A stretch of 64,000 nt of DNA. Source: Aporrectodea caliginosa (taxonomy: Eukaryota > Annelida > Clitellata > Crassiclitellata > Lumbricidae). The translations under genes and the position numbers were made by a program. The stretch is from contig JACEVL010000090.1 of the NCBI GenBank assembly GCA_020284085.1, forward strand, positions 1 to 64,000, read 5' to 3'. Below are positions 11,011 to 23,770 of the stretch, piece by piece (the stretch's first letter is position 1; each line of letters opens with the position of its first letter). The notes under the pieces are model-generated. The model saw only the letters and a list, made by a program, of their open reading frames with translations. It did not search any database and was not told where the DNA came from.

Positions 11011-11039
11011 AGCATAAATAAAGATAGCAGAAAGATAGC

Positions 11040-12180
11040 AGAAATAGCATTCCTATTTGCCACGACCACTTGGAGAAGACACTGATTTTCTTCTTCATTA
11101 TTGATGATGAGTCGGTTGAATTCCTCGAACAACTTCACACACCTCTGAGCCGGGTCGTTCACCACTCTCAACTGCTGAATTCTCTCTCTGCCTTGTTTGT
11201 AATCCTCATTCTCAATCCACTTCTCTTGTGGAAGTGTAAGAAAGAAATCACTAATCTTCAGGTGTGACAGCAGTGTCAGTTTTCACTGGGTTGCAAAATC
11301 ACCCAGGCAAGCCCCCTCCTTCAGTAGCGCAGCATCACCTCTCACCTTCCTTTCACCAGGCTTTGCAGTTACTCTGTGAACAATATTCACCTTATCTGTT
11401 ACTGGAAGTTGGTCTGACCAACTTCCAGTTGGAAGTCATCATACTTTGCCAGACCTACAGTCTCATCTGAAAGGTACCACAAGTGGTTTCTAGGGCCTTC
11501 CTGGCAGCAACGCTGATCTCGGAGTAAACTGAATCATATTTTCCTAGATTAATCCAAAGTGACAGATCTTGTCCTGGAACTTCAGCAGCAAGTAAGTAAG
11601 TATATCCTTTATTGAAGTGGGTCCTTAGTCCATGCCTTTGTGTAAAGAAGGGCAACAAAGCTGCACAAATCGATGAATCTGAGTTTCTCTCTTCTTCGTT
11701 AGATTGAATATACCACGTTGATCACGAAAAAGGTAGATGTTGATGGCATACAGTAACTTGGCATCCAACTTGCATGGTGAATTGGCCTAGGGGCTCGACA
11801 GTGAATTATTGAAGGCTAACTTCCAAAACAACCATTTTCAGCTCAGTGAGTTCTTGGTAGTCATCTATGATCCCTGAATCTGACTTTCTTTCAGTAAACT
11901 TCTTGAGAAAACTGAGTGCTGTTTCATGATAGGGCTCAGTGCTGGATATGATATTCAGTCCTGCATCACACTTTGCCAAACAGCTTTATATGTCTGGAAG
12001 ATTGGAATATGTGGTGAATTAGATGGATCAGCACAAAGTGAATACTGTGGCTAAAATCATCACATGGTGACGGCTGGCCAACCACAGGAGCTTTCGGCCT
12101 ATCTTATCTTCCGGCAGAACGCACACTCCATTGAAGAGCTCAGTGTTGACAGATATCAAAGCTCAAGGTTTGAACCTTGT
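11040..12180 (-). pseudogene. Broken transposase-like coding region of the 2.9-kb element
   Basis: Two clear coding stretches remain on the minus strand. The first (about 12155-12036) includes LPEDKIGRKLLWLASRHHVM, and the second (about 11258-11040) includes DFFLTLPQEKWIENEDY and LRVVNDPAQRCVKLFEEFN. Between them the frames are littered with stops, and a short LINE/SINE tail lies at 11590-11660. These blocks remind me of a conserved, poorly characterised protein found in many invertebrate genomes next to GGGTGGTTC-type ends. I cannot name the superfamily from sequence alone. The RHH core and LLQVVV block would be good search seeds. Confidence 0.5.
11588..11662 (-). mobile_element. Short retroelement 3' tail
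   Basis: An AGTA run precedes TATCCTTTATTGAAGTGGG. The word CTTTATTGAAG recurs at the 3' ends of the LINE copies at 22.7 and 36.4 kb. It is only a fragment. Confidence 0.35.
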
Positions 12181-12378
12181 CCGTGAGTTTCCAAAACTCC
12201 AGAAGATTATGAATGGCCATGGATTCATTGTATCCTGTCCCACAGGCTAATTTGGGCACACCGAAGAATTAAAGTGTTAAATATGAGCGCTTAAATTTCA
12301 TTGGCAAATGGTAAATTTGAAAATTCACTTCTGAAAAAATGTCTGCCAAAACACAGAAAGTAGACACCATGACCTTCA

Positions 12379-12466
12379 ACAAGAACTTTACACTTTGTTC
12401 AAAATACCAGTAGGTAAGTAAAACAAGAACTTTACACTTTGTTCAAAATACCAGTAGGTAAGTAAA
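12379..12466. repeat. 44-bp tandem duplication
   Basis: Two near-identical copies beginning ACAAGAACTTTACACTTTGT at 12379 and 12423, ending in GTAAGTA repeats. Confidence 0.85.
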
Positions 12467-12711
12467 TAAGTAAGTATAACACAACAGAAACTATTTGAAA
12501 CTCATCTCCATACCAACTGTTAAGTTATTGACCAAGTTATACGACATGAAGATTTACCGCTAATGCTACTATGTGGTAATATTTCTATGTCATTGAGCAC
12601 CATCTTCCAGCTGGAATAAGATGCTGAAATTTTATCTCAATAATACTATTGACAGGTCTAACAAACTGAGAGGGTGCCCTGGTTTCCAGCTTGAACTTGG
12701 TTTTTGTGAAC

Positions 12712-13478
12712 CACCCTAACACTAGGTATCCCACCCAACAACTGAAGTTTTGCAGGAGCGAACCATTACGAGAATGCCATACATGTCATACAAGTTGCAC
12801 TAGGGGTGTTCAGAAATATGATACATCGCATAAAACACCCATACTCAAGTTTTTCCCATTATTTTATTCATTAGTTGTCTATAAATATTTTTTTCAGATT
12901 TTTAAAGTGTTATCCTGAGGTGGCTCAAAGCCCCAAACATACCCTACTTAAATACCCAGGACTGAAGGCTTGGAACTAGGGACTTGGGTTCATTGTGAAT
13001 TTACTCTTTTTATCACAGAAAATTAACAAAGAGTCCGATTTGGACGAACTTTTTGGAACTTGTTTGACTTGACAAGAGTTACATCTGGGAAAAATGTAGA
13101 CACCCATATCAAGGTCATTCAAGGTCATTTCAAGGTCAGAATAAACGAAATCTAGCAAAAACGAGAAAAAATGGCCAGATCTCGGCTAATAATCGTTGAA
13201 ATCGGCTAGTTTTTTCTCGTTTCTCTCGTCTTGATAAGAACTACTTCCTGCAAGAAATAACGCTACTAAATTCAAGGCAATCCAAGGTTATTTTAAGGTC
13301 AAAATGGTCAATTAAATTGAAAATTAGAGAAAATAGCCGTAACTAATACCTCAAAAAAATCAGTGGTGGGGAAAAATCAGTGGCTGGACAAATCCAAGCA
13401 GTGGTTGGACATTTGTTCGCCAACTTAAACAGTTAAAATATGCCCTTCTGTATGATGTTGCGCGCTATAAAATAAATT
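12712..13478 (+). repeat. Satellite-flanking module, copy A
   Basis: About 770 bp nearly identical to 45531-46300 and in the same orientation. It starts CACTAGGTATCCCACC and ends around GCCCTTCTGTATGATGTT. Both copies run directly into the 13-bp satellite. Its middle (about 12970-13190) is also related to 40690-40930. No open frame in it looks coding. It starts immediately after the inverted end of the 2.9-kb transposon. Confidence 0.85.
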
Positions 13479-13499
13479 GTTGCAAATACTAATCCATAA

Positions 13500-16400
13500 T
13501 CATAAGTTATTGAAATGCATTATTGAAATGAGTTATTGAAAAAGTTATTGAAATGAGTAATTGAAGGAGTTATTGAAATGAGTTATTGAAAAGAGTTATT
13601 AAAAGAGTTATTGAAATGAGTAGAGTTATTGAAATGAGTTATTGAAAAGAGTTATTGAAAAGAGTTATCGAAAAGAGTTATTGAAAAAGATTTATTGAAA
13701 AGACTTATTGAACAGAGTTATTGAAATAGTTATTGAAATGAGTTATTGAAAATGAGTTATTGAAATGAGTTATTGAAAAGAGTTATTGAAAATTATTGAA
13801 AAGAGTTATTGTTATTGAAAAGAGTTATTGAAAAGAGTTATTGAAAAGAGTTATTGAAAAAAGTTATTGAAAAGTTATTGAAAAGAGTTATTGAAAAGAG
13901 TTATTGAAAAGAGTTATTGAAAAGAGTTATTGAAAAGAGTTATTGAAAAGAGTTATTGAAAAGAGTTATTGAAAAGAGTTATTGAAAAGAGTTATTGAAA
14001 AGAGTTATTGAAAAGAGTTATTGAAACAAGTTATTGAAAAGAGTTATTGAAAAGAGTTATTGAAAAGAGTTATTGAAAAGAGTTATTGAAAAGAGTTATT
14101 GAAAAGAGTTATTGAAAAGAGTTATTGAAAAGAGTTATTGAAATGAGTTATTGAAAAGAGTTATTGAAAAGAGTTATTGAAAAGAGTTATTGAAAAGAGT
14201 TATTGAAAAGAGTTATTGAAAAGAGTTATTGAAAAGAGTTATTGAAAAGAGTTATTGAAAAGAGTTATTGAAAAGAGTTATTGAAAAAGTTATTGAGTTA
14301 TTGAAAAGAGTTATTGAAAAGAGTTATTGAGTTATTGAAGAGTTATTGAAAAGAGTTATTGAAAAGAGTTATTGAGTTATTGAAAGAGTTATTGAAAAGA
14401 GTTATTGAAAAGAGTTATTGAAAAGAGTTATTGAAAAGAGTTATTGAAAAGAGTTATTGAAAAGAGTTATTGAAAAGAGTTATTGAAAAGAGTTATTGAA
14501 AAGAGTTATTGAAAAGAGTTATTGAAAAGAGTTATTGAAAATAGTTATTGAAAAGAGTTATTGAAAAGAGTTATTGAAAAGAGTTATTGAAAAGAGTTAT
14601 TGAAAAGAGTTATTGAAAAGAGTTATTGAAAAGAGTTATTGAAAAGAGTTATTGAAAAGAGTTATTGAAAAGAGTTATTGAAAAAGTTATTGAAATGAGT
14701 TATTGAAAAGAGTTATTGAAAAGAGTTATTGAAAAGAGTTATTGAAAAGAGTTATTGAAAAGAGTTATTGAAAAGAGTTATTGAAAAGAGTTATTGAAAT
14801 GAGTTATTGAAAAGAGTTATTGAAAAGAGTTATTGAAAATAGTTATTGAAAAGAGTTATTGAAAATAGTTATTGAAAAGAGTTATTGAAAAGAGTTATTG
14901 AAAAGAGTTATTGAAAAGAGTTATTGAAAAGAGTTATTGAAAAGAGTTATTGAAAAGAGTTATTGAAAAGAGTTATTGAAAAGAGTTATTGAAAAAAGAG
15001 TTATTTATTGAAAAGAGTTATTGAAAGAGTTATTGAAAAGAGTTATTGAAAAGAGTTATTGAAAAGAGTTATTGAAAAGAGTTATTGAAAAGAGTTATTG
15101 AAAGAGTTATTGAAAAGAGTTATTGAAAAGAGTTATTGAAAAGAGTTATTGAAAAGAGTTATTGAAAAGAGTTATTGAAAGAGTTATTGAAAAGAGTTAT
15201 TGAAAAGAGTTATTGAAAGAGTTATTGAAAAGAGTTATTGAAAAGAGTTATTGAAAAGAGTTATTGAAAAGAGTTATTGAAAAGAGTTATTGAAAAGAGT
15301 TATTGAAAGAAGTTATTGAAAAGAGTTATTGAAAAGAGTTATTGAAAAGAGTTATTGAAAAGAGTTATTGAAATGAGTTATTGAAATGAGTTATTGAAAG
15401 AGTTATTGAAAAGAGTTATTGAAAAGAGTTATTGAAAAGAGTTATTGAAAAGAGTTATTGAAAAGAGTTATTGAAATGAGTTATTGAAAATAGTTATTGA
15501 AAAGAGTTATTGAAAAAGAGTTATTGAAAAGAGTTATTGAAAAGAGTTATTGAAAAGAGTTATTGAAAAGAGTTATTGAAAAGAGTTATTGAAAAGAGTT
15601 ATTGAAATGAGTTATTGAAAATAGTTATTGAAAAGAGTTATTGAAATGAGTTATTGAAAAAGAGTTATTGAAAAGAGTTATTATTGAAAAGAGTTATTGA
15701 AAAGAGTTATTGAAAAGAGTTATTGAAAAGAGTTATTGAAAATTAGTTATTGAAAAGAGTTATTGAAATGAGTTATTGAAATGAGTTATTGAAATGAGTT
15801 ATTGAAAGAGTTATTGAAAAGAGTTAGTTGAAAGAGTTATTGAAATGAGTTATTGAAAATAAGTTATTGAAATGAGTTATTGAAAAAGTTATTGAAAAGA
15901 GTTATTGAAAAAGTTATTGAAAAGAGTTATTGAAAAGAGTTATTGAAAAGAGTTATTGAAAAGAGTTATTGAAAAGAGTTATTGAAAAGAGTTATTGAAA
16001 GAGTTATTGAAAAGAGTTATTGAAAAGAGTTATTGAAAAGAGTTATTGAAAAGAGTTATTGAAATTGAAAGTTATTGAAAAGAGTTATTGAAAAGAGTTA
16101 TTGAAAAGAGTTATTGAAAAGAGTTATTGAAAAGAGTTATTGAAAAGAGTTATTGAAAAGAGTTATTGAAAAGAGTTATTGAAAAGAGTTATTGAAAAGA
16201 GTTATTGAAAAGAGTTATTGAAAAGAGTTATTGAAAAGAGTTATTGAAAATAGTTATTGAAAAGAGTTATTGAAAAGAGTTATTGAAAAGAGTTATTGAA
16301 AAGAGTTATTGAAAAGAGTTATTGAAAAGAGTTATTGAAAAGAGTTATTGAAAAGAGTTATTGAAAAGAGTTATTGAAAAGAGTTATTGAAAAGAGTTAT

Positions 16401-19400
16401 TGAAAAGAAATGAGTTATTGAAAAGAGTTATGAAAAGTTATTGAAAAGAGTTATTGAAAAGAGTTATTGAAAAGAGTTATTGAAAATAGTTATTGAAAAG
16501 AGTTATTGAAAAGAGTTATTGAAAAGAGTTATTGAAAAGAGTTATTGAAAAGAGTTATTGAAAAGAGTTATTGAAAAGAGTTATTGAAAAGAGTTATTGA
16601 AAAGAGTTATTGAAAAGAGTTATTGAAAAGAGTTATTGAAAAGAGTTATTGAAAAAGAGTTATTGAAAGAGTTATTGAAAAGAGTTATTGAAAAGAGTTA
16701 TTGAAAAGAGTTATTGAAAAGAGTTATTGAAAAGAGTTATTGAAAAGAGTTATTGAAAAGAGTTATTGAAAAGAGTTATTGAAAAGAGTTATTGAAAAGA
16801 GTTATTGAAAAGAGTTATTGAAAAGAGTATTGAAATGAGTTATTGAAAAAAAGAGTTATTGAAAAGAGTTATTGAAAAGAGTTATTGAAAAGAGTTATTG
16901 AAAAGAGTTATTGAAAAGAGTTATTGAAAAAGAGTTATTGAAAAGAGTTATTGAAAAGAGTTATTGAAAAGAGTTATTGAAAAAGAGTTATTGAAAAGAG
17001 TTATTGAAAAGAGTTATTGAAAAGAGTTATTGAAAAGAGTTATTGAAATGAGTTATTGAAAAGAGTTATTGAAAAGAGTTATTGAAATGAGTTATTGAAA
17101 AGTTATTGAAAAGAGTTATTGAAAAGAGTTATTGAAAAGAGTTATTGAGAGTTAAAAGAGTTATTGAAAAGAGTTATTGAAAAGAGTTATTGAAAGAGTT
17201 ATTGAAAAGAGTTATTGAAAAGAGTTATTGAAAAGAGTTATTGAAAATTGAAGTTATTGAAAAGAGTTATTGAAAAGAGTTATTGAAAAGAGTTATTGAA
17301 AAGAGTTATTGAAAAGAGTTATTGAAAAGAGTTATTGAAAAGAGTTATTGAAAAGAGTTATTGAAAAGAGTTATTGAAAAGAGTTATTGAAAAGAGTTAT
17401 TGAAAAGAGTTATTGAAATGAGTTATTGAAAAGAGTTATTGAAAATAGTTATTGAAAAGAGTTATTGAAAATAGTTATTGAAATGAGTTATTGAAATGAG
17501 TTATTGAAAAGAGTTATTGAAAAGAGTTATTGAAAAGAGTTATTGAAAAAAGTTATTGAAAATAGTTATTGAAATGAGTTATTGAAAATAGTTATTGAAG
17601 AGAGTTATTGAAAAGAGTTATTGAAAAGAGTTATTGAAAAGAGTTATTGAAAAGAGTTATTGAAAAGAGTTATTGAAAAGAGTTATTGAAAATAGTTATT
17701 GAAAAGAGTTATTGAAAAGAGTTATTGAAAAGAGTTATTGAAAAGAGTTATTGAAAAGAGTTATTGAAAAGAGTTATTGAAAAGAGTTATTGAAAAGAGT
17801 TATTGAAAAGAGTTATTGAAAAGAGTTATTGAAAAGAGTTATTGAAAAGAGTTATTGAAAAGAGTTATTGAAAAGAGTTATTGAAAAGAGTTATTGAAAA
17901 GAGTTATTGAAAAGAGTTATTGAAAAAGAGTTATTGAAAAGAGTTATTGAAAAGAGTTATTGAAAAGAGTTATTATTGTTAAAAGAGTTATTGAAAAGAG
18001 TTATTGAAAAGAGTTATTGAAAAGAGTTATTGAAAAGAGTTATTGAAAAGAGTTATTGAAAAGAGTTATTGAAAAGAGTTATTGAAAAGAGTTATTGAAA
18101 AGAGTTATTGAAAAGAGTTATTGAAAAGAGTTATTGAAAAGAGTTATTGAAAAGAGTTATTGAAAAGAGTTATTGAAAAGAGTTATTGAAAAGAGTTATT
18201 GAAAAGAGTTATTGAAAAGAGTTATTGAAAAGAGTTATTGAAAAGAGTTATTGAAAAGAGTTATTGAAAAGAGTTATGAAAAAGTTATTGAAAAGAGTTA
18301 TTGAAAAGAGTTATTGAAAAGAGTTATTGAAAAGAGTTATTGAAAAGAGTTATTGAAAAGAGTTATTGAAAAGAGTTATTGAAAAGAGTTATTGAAAAGA
18401 GTTATTGAAAAGAGTTATTGAAAAGAGTTATTGAAAAGAGTTATTGAAAAGAGTTATTGAGTTATTGAAAAGAGTTATTGAAAAAGAGTTATTGAAAAGA
18501 GTTATTGAAAAGAGTTATTGAAAAGAGTTATTGAAAAGAGTTATTGAAAAGAGTTATTGAAAAGAGTTATTGAAAAGAGTTATTGAAAAGAGTTATTGAA
18601 AAGAGTTATTGAAAAGAGTTATTGAAAAGAGTTATTGAAAAGAGTTATTGAAAAGAGTTATTGAAAAGAGTTATTGAAAAGAGTTATTGAAAAGAGTTAT
18701 TGAAAAGAGTTATTGAAAAGAGTTATTGAAAAGAGTTATTGAAAAGAGTTATTGAAAAGAGTTATTGAAAAGAGTTATTGAAAAGAGTTATTGAAAAGAG
18801 TTATTGAGTTATTGAAAGAGTTATTGAAAAGAGTTATTGAAAAGAGTTATTGAAAAGAGTTATTGAAAAGAGTTATTGAAAAGAGTTATTGAAAAGAGTT
18901 ATTGAAAAGAGTTATTGAAAAGAGTTATTGAAAAGAGTTATTGAAAAGAGTTATTGAAAAGAGTTTGAATTGAAAAGAGTTATTGAAATGAGTTATTGAA
19001 AAGAGTTATTGAAATGAGTTATTGAAAGAGTTATTGAAAAGAGTTATTGAAAAGAGTTATTGAAAAAGAGTTATTGAAAAGAGTTATTGAAAAGAGTTAT
19101 TGAAAAGAGTTATTGAAAAGAGTTATTGAAAAGAGTTATTGAAAAGAGTTATTGAAAAGAGTTATTGAAAAGAGTTATTGAAAAGAGTTATTGAAAAGAG
19201 TTATTGAAAAGAGTTATTGAAAAGAGTTATTGAAAAGAAAGTTATTGAAAAGTTAGTTATTGAGTTATTGAAAAGTTATTGAAAAGAGTTATTGAAAAGA
19301 GTTATTGAAAAGAGTTATTGAAAAGAGTTATTGAAAAGAGTTATTGAAATGAGTTATTGAAAAGAGTTATTGAAAAGAGTTATTGAAAAGAGTTATTGAA

Positions 19401-20487
19401 AAGAGTTATTGAAAAGAGTTATTGAAAAGAGTTATTGAAAAGAGTTATTGAAAAGAGTTATTGAAAAGTTATTGAAAGTTATTGAAAAGAGTTATTGAAA
19501 AGAGTTATTGAAAAGAGTTATTGAAAAGAGTTATTGAAAAGAGTTATTGAAAAGAGTTATTGAAAAGAGTTATTGAAAAGAGTTATTGAAAAGAGTTATT
19601 GAAAAGAGTTATTGAAAAGAGTTATTGAAAAGAGTTATTGAAAAGAGTTATTGAAAAGAGTTATTGAAAAGAGTTATTGAAAAGAGTTATTGAAAAGAGT
19701 TATTGAAAAGAGTTATTGAAAAGAGTTATTGAATTGAAGAGTTATTGAAAAGAGTTATTGAAAAGAGTTATTGAAAAGAGTTATTGAAAAGAGTTATTGA
19801 AAAGAGTTATTGAAATGAGTTATTGAAAAGAGTTATTGAAAAGAGTTATTGAAAAGAGTTATTGAAAATAGTTATTGATTGAGTTATTGAAAAGAGTTAT
19901 TGAAAAGAGTTATTGAAATGAGTTATTGAAAATTGAGTTATTGAAAAGAGTTATTGAAAAGAGTTATTGAAAAGAGTTATTGAAAAGAGTTATTGAAAAG
20001 AGTTATTGAAAAGAGTTATTGAAAAGAGTTATTGAAAAGAGTTATTGAAAAGAGTTATTGAAATGAGTTATTGAAAAGAGTTATTGAAAATAGTTATTGA
20101 AAAGAATTATTGAAAATAGTTATTGAAAAGAGTTATTGAAAAGAGTTATTGAAAAGAGTTATTGAAAAGAGTTATTGAAAAGAAAAGAGTTATTGAAAAG
20201 AGTTATTGAAAAGAGTTATTGAAAAGAGTTATTGAAAATAGTTATTGAAAAGAGTTATTGAAAGTAGTTATTGAAATGAGTTATTGAGATGAGTTATTGA
20301 AAGAGTTATTGAAAAGAGTTATTGAAAAGAGTTATTGAAAAAAGTTAGTTATTGAAAAGAGTTATTGAAAAGTGTATTGAAAATAGTTATTGAAAGGAGT
20401 TATTGAAAAGAGTTATTGAAAAGCGTTATTGAAAAGAGTTATTGAAAAGGGTTATTGAAGAGAGTTATTGATATGAGTTATTGAAAT
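13500..20487 (+). repeat. 13-bp satellite array 1 (unit GAGTTATTGAAAA)
   Basis: About 7 kb of head-to-tail copies of a 13-bp unit, roughly 530 units. Variants include GAGTTATTGAAAT, TAGTTATTGAAAA and 12-base units lacking one A. The ends are diverged (13500-13800 and 20240-20487) and the core is homogeneous, as expected from unequal exchange. There are no spacers, so it is not a CRISPR. Each frame meets a TGA within 39 bases, so it is not coding. Confidence 0.97.
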
Positions 20488-22135
20488 GCGTAGGCCTACT
20501 AACTGTAATAATAGATTAGGGCCCTACGATTTACGACGAAAATTTACATACGATATACAACTTACACAATACAATGCAACCACTCTATTAATTCACGCCA
20601 GTTGCAGCAATATACAAACAAACATGCATACTCACATACATACATAAATGCATGCAAAAACAAAGAAAAAAACATGGAATATGTAGGTCTAAGTATAGAG
20701 AATATTAGAGATTATAGGACAATCATCCCATAAAGTCACCGAAGGGAAGTGGAAAGTCCATAATAGAGCCATTGGAAAGCGATCGAGGACAAAAGAACAC
20801 CAAGGAATCAACGCGAAAATCACTGATGCACTTTGGCCATGGCTGTTGTCTACTACATAATCACCAAAGAAATAGACGTAACTGTAACTGTGCACGTTTT
20901 CCTATAACCGTCGTGTGGCATCAGTCTTCCTCTTTTTCAATTAATTGATCCGGTTACTTAGTCACCATCTTTCCGAGATTAGTGCCCACGATTATGAGAA
21001 ACGCCTATTTCTAAAAGTTTTACATTAAGAGAAAACCGGCCTTTTGAAATAGAAACTAGTTGCATAGCATGGTAAAAATATACAAGGGTAAGATTAGTAA
21101 AGGCTTAGTAAGGCTGAGCGAGATTAGTAATTGAGATTGTAATTGTATAGAGCTGCTCAAAAAGCAAAACAAATCAGAGGCGCAAAATTTAAGGTCTTAT
21201 GAATTTCTCGATCTCAGGTTCATTATATAAAAAAGAATTAATTTAACGATTTGAATTTCTTGTCTTAGCAGAAGCTGAATTGTGGATACATTTTCAACTT
21301 TAAACCTTACCTACCGTTTCTATAATGTCCACAGTTTATCTATAGCGACCGTATGGCCTCGAACTTGCTCGGTTTTCAACGAGATATTCGGTTCGAATTC
21401 GCGCAAGCAGCCTAGTTCAAGACTCTGACGGTTAGGTGGCTATTATTACTGAATCGTTATCTCGTATTTCCCCGAGCGTAGCTTAACCGCTAAGCGTAGG
21501 GAATCAGTTTATTCACGAGCGCTGCGTGGTTTCAGAGGATTGTTCAGGAACCTAACAGCAATGGCAACTGAGTTTGGCGCAATGTTCCTGAGATTTAGCG
21601 AATACACAAATATAAATAAAACATCGTCAAGCCTTGAGTTAGTATTCTGAGGGACGATAGACCATACACAGTATTAAGCTACTGACTTGCTTCAGCAAGA
21701 CTGTTCATTATAGTTCTGCTCAACCGCTTGTGTCATCTCGTTCTCAACATAAGACTTGCCTTTCTCAAACTGCTTCTCCTTCATAGCCTGACTCTCTACT
21801 TACGAATTGATCTTTTGGATTTTGATCTTATTACGGCTTGGTTTTGATGCGAAATAGAAACAATAATTATAATTATCAGAAGCAGCGAAGGGAGTTTTTT
21901 TCTTCAAGCAGAATGAAGAGATTCACAATGCATTAGAGATATTCACAAAGTAATTTAATTAAGACATTTGTAAGGATAAAATTATGGATTACAAACGGTA
22001 AAGTTGTTTTATCTTCATATGTTTATATGGTTACGCAATATATAACCCAGATCAATAGATGACGCAGCTGGGAATAGTAGAATTTTTACGAGATATTTTC
22101 TTCTTCCCTTTTTTCTTTTACCTTTCTTCTTTTTC
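20488..22135. other. No recognisable gene
   Basis: A-T rich unique sequence between the satellite and the ABCA gene. I see no coding exon. A B-box-like word near 21388 was considered and rejected as a tRNA. The final few hundred bases may be the 3' UTR of the ABCA gene. Confidence 0.4.
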
Positions 22136-22574
22136 TTAGCAAAGGCCACAGCATATCTTCTTGGATATTTTTGGCGGCTCTCGCTGCAGTCGGGCAAATC
22201 CGATGAACAGCTGCTCCAGAGTCGTCTGTCCCACCGAATAGTCCTCGATCTCGTACGTCTTCTTCGCCCTCTCCATGACCCCGAAAATTTCAGACCACTT
22301 AAAACTGCGCGTCTTGACCTGGTAGCTAAGAAGGTTCTCATGTTGGTCCTTGAGGAAGCTCTCTGGGAATGTGTGGCTGATGAAAGTCTTCAGTTTCTCA
22401 ATCCTTTTCTGCATTTCGTCGGGTTTTTCGATGGTGGCTGAGCGCTGGAGTTTGATGGTGAGCGTGTATCCATCGCTGAACTTATCCCTGAGGTGCTGGA
22501 GGCTCCCAAGGCAGAGGAAGCGACCGTTGACGAGGATTCCCATCCGAGTACAAATGGCTTCGCATTCCTCCATG
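22136..22574 (-). CDS. ABCA-type transporter, last exon (end of second nucleotide-binding domain)
   Basis: The exon starts after an acceptor reading TTGTTTTCCAAG and opens with one base plus ATG GAG GAA. With the previous exon it gives the ABCA H-loop context SH|SMEECEA. Next come CTRMGILVNGRFLCLGS, KFSDGYTLTIKL and the C-terminal regulatory block YSVGQTTLEQLFIGFAR, all hallmarks of subfamily A. A basic tail follows and the stop is at 22136. ABCA proteins are lipid-moving ATP-driven transporters of plasma, lysosomal or lamellar-body membranes. The neighbours upstream are the exons at 23771-23941 and 24776-25487, with matching phase 2 junctions. ABCA3-like is my best guess within the subfamily. 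Confidence 0.9.
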
Positions 22575-22689
22575 CTTGGAAAACAACAGACATCAGGTTG
22601 TTGCAATGGCATGTTTGTGTCGAACTACATCTATGCAATACTGCATGTAATTGTATAAGTATGTATGTCATGGCGTTAGCTAAATCAAT

Positions 22690-23010
22690 TCAAAAGTTTT
22701 TTATTGAAGCCGTGTCAAGTGGCAGAACATTCCAACATGAAATATCAAGATTGGCCGCAAGAGGCCGTCCCAAAGGGATCAAGATCCCTCTAACTAGGGA
22801 CACCTAGAATAACATTTCAAAGTCTGAATTAGCGACAGCACAGCAAAAGCCTTCTCAAACAGCGCAACATAAAGTCTCGTACAGTAAAGCTAACAGTATA
22901 GTACATAGTACAGAGTAAATGATCAACTCGATTCCAAGCACTATAAAGTAAAGCCAGGTAGAAAACCTTAACTAACAGTGGAAAAACTATACAGCAGGGT
23001 GCTTAGCTTA
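22690..23010 (-). mobile_element. LINE 3' end fragment in ABCA intron
   Basis: Closely similar to 36416-36700, the 3' untranslated end of the LINE at 36.4-39.3 kb (shared words include GATTGGCCGCAAGAG and CTAGGGACACCTA). A heavily 5'-truncated copy. Confidence 0.75.
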
Positions 23011-23094
23011 GCTAACCCACCAAGTTAAGTTAAGTTAGGTTATGCGAGTCTTTAGCTTTTAAAAGCTGCACAGACAGATATTTACGTAAGTTAA

Positions 23095-23445
23095 ACCATA
23101 ACCATAAATTTTATTGAACCCAAACAACGAAAAGCAAGTCTTTAAAGAAAAACAGACAAGCAACAAAGGGGATCAAAAGGAATACGACCCTAAGGGACCT
23201 AGGTCCCGCTAATTGGCCACCTGTAACAAAGGCAAAGTTATGGCAGAACAACTGAAACACAAGTATGAGATATAACATAGTAATTCTTAACTAGTTAACT
23301 AAGACTAATAAATTTAATGAGCACTATGTAGGCCTAATAAGATGAGACCGTAGTCTAATTTTGAACGGAGAGATATTAGTTAAATTACGTATGGTGAGAG
23401 GTATGTCATTCCATGTCCGGGGGCCAACGCATTTTATAGTATGTA
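23095..23445 (-). mobile_element. Second, related LINE 3' end fragment
   Basis: Begins with ATTTTATTGAACCC, carries GGGATCAAAAGGAA and ends in a segment related to the LINE C-terminus (ATTCCATGTCC next to GGGGGCCAACGCATTTTATAG). It is more diverged than the fragment just before it. Confidence 0.55.
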
Positions 23446-23562
23446 TGTAGATATGCTTTCATGTATGCATGTGTATGTATGCATGTGTGTATATAATTAT
23501 GTATTTATGTAGGTATATATGCATGCAAGTATTTATGCAGGTATTTATGTAGAGATGCAAGT
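23436..23562. repeat. ATGT/ATGC microsatellite
   Basis: Imperfect GTAT and ATGC repeats in the intron between the last two ABCA exons. Confidence 0.85.
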
Positions 23563-23770
23563 ATGCACGAAGAGTTTCTGAATAGATATCTTGATGGAAC
23601 GATTCGCACTTTCACTGAATGAAATGGGCCTGATTATATTATAAACGTATGATTTAAGTCGATCAACCAATTTATTAATTACCGATTTAATTAACTGATG
23701 ATTTGGTATTGGTTATCAGCCATTTTGAGACTTTCAGTACAAGCAGTAGTAGGTGAACGTGTAAATGTAC

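Larger units (their letters stand above)
9846..12718 (-). mobile_element. Decayed ~2.9-kb DNA transposon with ~120-bp inverted ends
   Basis: The left arm (about 9846-9965) and right arm (about 12594-12718) are diverged reverse complements sharing blocks such as AGGTCTAACAAACTGAGAGG and GGGTGCC. The right terminus reads GAACCACCCTAA outward, the complement of GGGTGGTTC, a word also seen at 3043. The interior carries a broken protein-coding region on the minus strand, a LINE (10305-11010) and a short retro-tail (about 11590). The left terminus is the more eroded. The superfamily is not identified. Confidence 0.6.

Noticed and set aside
12691..12918. Small frames in the satellite-flanking modules (12691 and 45414) as a conserved protein
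   Set aside because: The two copies differ by frame-changing indels and the peptide has no protein-like features.
13500..20487. Array resembling a CRISPR at first glance
   Set aside because: Direct head-to-tail 13-bp units with no unique spacers, in animal DNA; it is a satellite.
21340..21415. Possible tRNA or SINE around GGTTCGAATTC (about 21388)
   Set aside because: The B-box-like word is present, but the flanking bases do not form a T-stem, the anticodon stem is poor and no convincing A-box is found.
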